This document shows, one piece after another, positions 62,958 to 64,000 of a DNA stretch of 64,000 nucleotides (position 1 is its first letter; each line of letters opens with the position of its first letter). The notes beneath the pieces were generated by a model, which saw nothing but the letters and a program-made list of their open reading frames with translations, was not told the DNA's origin and made no database searches. This stretch comes from Mycolicibacterium rufum (lineage in GTDB: Bacteria > Actinomycetota > Actinomycetes > Mycobacteriales > Mycobacteriaceae). The position numbers and the translations under genes were made by a program. The stretch lies in contig NZ_CP092427.2 in NCBI RefSeq assembly GCF_022374875.2, positions 4,092,001-4,156,000 of the forward strand. The letters are read 5' to 3'.

Positions 62958-64000
62958 CGACACGAGGATCGGAGCCGCCTTGTGCAGGCACTCCTCCCAT
63001 TCGCGCGCCGGGTCGGAGTCGGCGGTGATGCCGCCGCCGACTCCGAGGACCGCGGCGCCCGACGGGGTGAACTCGACGGTGCGGATCGCGACGTTGAGCT
63101 CACAGCCCGCTTCGGGTGACGCCAATCCGATTGTCCCGCAATACACTCCGCGGCGACGCGGCTCCCACTGCCGGAGCAGGTCGCGGGCGCGCTGTTTCGG
63201 GGTGCCGGTTACCGACGCCGGCGGGAACGTCGCCTCCAGCAGCGCCCGGGTGGGGACGTCGACCGGCACGCGGGCAGCCACCGTCGACACCAGGTGCCAG
63301 ACCCCGGGCGCCGGGCGGACCGCGAGCAGTTCGGGAACCGTCACCGAGCCGGTGTGCGCGACGCGGCCCAGATCGTTGCGCACCAGGTCGACGATCATGA
63401 TGTTCTCCGCGACGTCCTTGACCGACGCGCGCAGCGCCGCCGGGTCCGCGTGCCGCGGCAGCGTGCCCTTGATGGGGCTCGACGTGACGTCCTCGCCGCG
63501 TCGGCGCAGGAACAGCTCGGGGGACAGCGAAGCGACGGCACCCCAGGCGCCCGCGAGGAACGCGGCGCGCGCCGGGGCGGTGCGCGTCACGGCGTCGGCG
63601 AAGAAGTCGGCCGGTGCGCCGTCGAGTGCGCCGGTGAACTGGGTGCAGACACACGCCTGATAGACCTCGCCTGCGGTGATGGCGTCGAGGCAGTCGCGCA
63701 CGCCGCGCTGGTGCGCCGACCGATCGGCCGCGCCCCACGCGATCAGCGCGGTCCGCGGGCTCGGCGGCTCCCGCAGCGCCTCGGTGACCCAGTCGGAAAG
63801 CGGTGCACCAGAAAGGCTTTCGTGCCACCAGATGCCGTCGGCGGCGCAGCGCAGCACGCTGTCCGACCAGCCGCCGGCCGCTTCGGGCAGCCGCGGCTTC
63901 CGGCCGTCGGCGCCCGGGTCGGGATAGGACAGGTAGCCGAACCAGCCGCCGCCGACCGCGCCGTCCCCGCGCGCTCCGGGGGAGACGTCGAACACCGCCG
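62913..64000 (-). CDS. pabB: Aminodeoxychorismate synthase component I, 5' end outside window
   Basis: The C-terminal 362 residues or so of a chorismate-using enzyme of the anthranilate synthase I family, which makes aminodeoxychorismate for folate. Visible are CTQFTGALDG, FLRRRGEDVTSSPIKGT, MIVDLVRNDLG, and TFPPASVTGTPKQRA. SPIKGT, with Lys where anthranilate synthase has a different residue, supports PabB. The frame is open to the window end, so the start is missing. Last 45 bases overlap rsmI. Confidence 0.9.
   Translation of the reverse strand, partial: AVFDVSPGARGDGAVGGGWFGYLSYPDPGADGRKPRLPEAAGGWSDSVLRCAADGIWWHESLSGAPLSDWVTEALREPPSPRTALIAWGAADRSAHQRGVRDCLDAITAGEVYQACVCTQFTGALDGAPADFFADAVTRTAPARAAFLAGAWGAVASLSPELFLRRRGEDVTSSPIKGTLPRHADPAALRASVKDVAENIMIVDLVRNDLGRVAHTGSVTVPELLAVRPAPGVWHLVSTVAARVPVDVPTRALLEATFPPASVTGTPKQRARDLLRQWEPRRRGVYCGTIGLASPEAGCELNVAIRTVEFTPSGAAVLGVGGGITADSDPAREWEECLHKAAPILVSSAAGAQHRVVELPA

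Overview
This 64 kb window is chromosomal DNA from a mycobacterium. It is most likely a fast-growing Mycolicibacterium-type species, because it is uniformly GC-rich, carries four MspA-family porin genes, and keeps the gene order that Mycobacterium tuberculosis shows from Rv0948c (chorismate mutase) to Rv1005c (pabB). The species assignment and the comparison with M. tuberculosis come from memory of family and locus order, not from a search.

Layout. 1-8.3 kb: the end of a surface acyltransferase, chorismate mutase, the helicase gene uvrD1, an M23 peptidase with a membrane-protein partner, and sucCD. 8.4-14 kb: an accessory stretch relative to M. tuberculosis, with a thiolase-like protein and an LLM oxidoreductase in convergent orientation, each behind a KstR-type palindrome, then a membrane protein, an ornithine-decarboxylase-like enzyme and a dimethylsulfone monooxygenase. 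14-23.3 kb: the division and persistence proteins Rv0954-like and PerM, purN-purH, an endonuclease-like protein and a MoxR/VWA pair. 23.3-32.4 kb: a six-gene, tightly overlapping minus-strand operon (AtuA-like DUF1446, two acyl-CoA dehydrogenases, acyl-CoA carboxylase alpha and beta, enoyl-CoA hydratase) with a palindrome at its head. 32.6-37.1 kb: rpmF, the envelope-stress system mprA-mprB with pepD, and moaB2. 37.3-41.6 kb: a small ORF behind a perfect CRP site, then four tandem MspA-type porins and a secreted protein. 41.6-48.6 kb: mscL, secreted and SAF-domain proteins, the chaperone gene ruc behind a CIRCE element, 5-formyl-THF cyclo-ligase, galU, glp-rimJ-glpR and tRNA-Ala(CGC). 48.5-64 kb: a lysyltransferase-like protein antisense to that tRNA, a rhomboid-like protein, two PE-PPE hydrolases, an OhrR-type regulator, the cAMP-controlled acetyltransferase gene pat, an AroE-like enzyme, three lipoproteins, alkB behind a LexA-type box, soxR, arcA, pmt, rsmI and the C-terminal part of pabB.

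The clearest theme is regulation. Good matches to known mycobacterial operators sit at the expected distance from fitting genes: PafBC-type promoter (uvrD1), CRP (sucC and a 52-codon ORF), KstR (two divergent or convergent genes), MprA boxes (mprA and pepD), CIRCE (ruc), LexA (alkB), a SoxR-like box (soxR/arcA) and an OhrR-like palindrome. The most unusual structure is the four-copy porin array. Its copies differ at the residue that lines the MspA constriction, and its second copy sits directly behind a terminator with almost no room for a promoter of its own.
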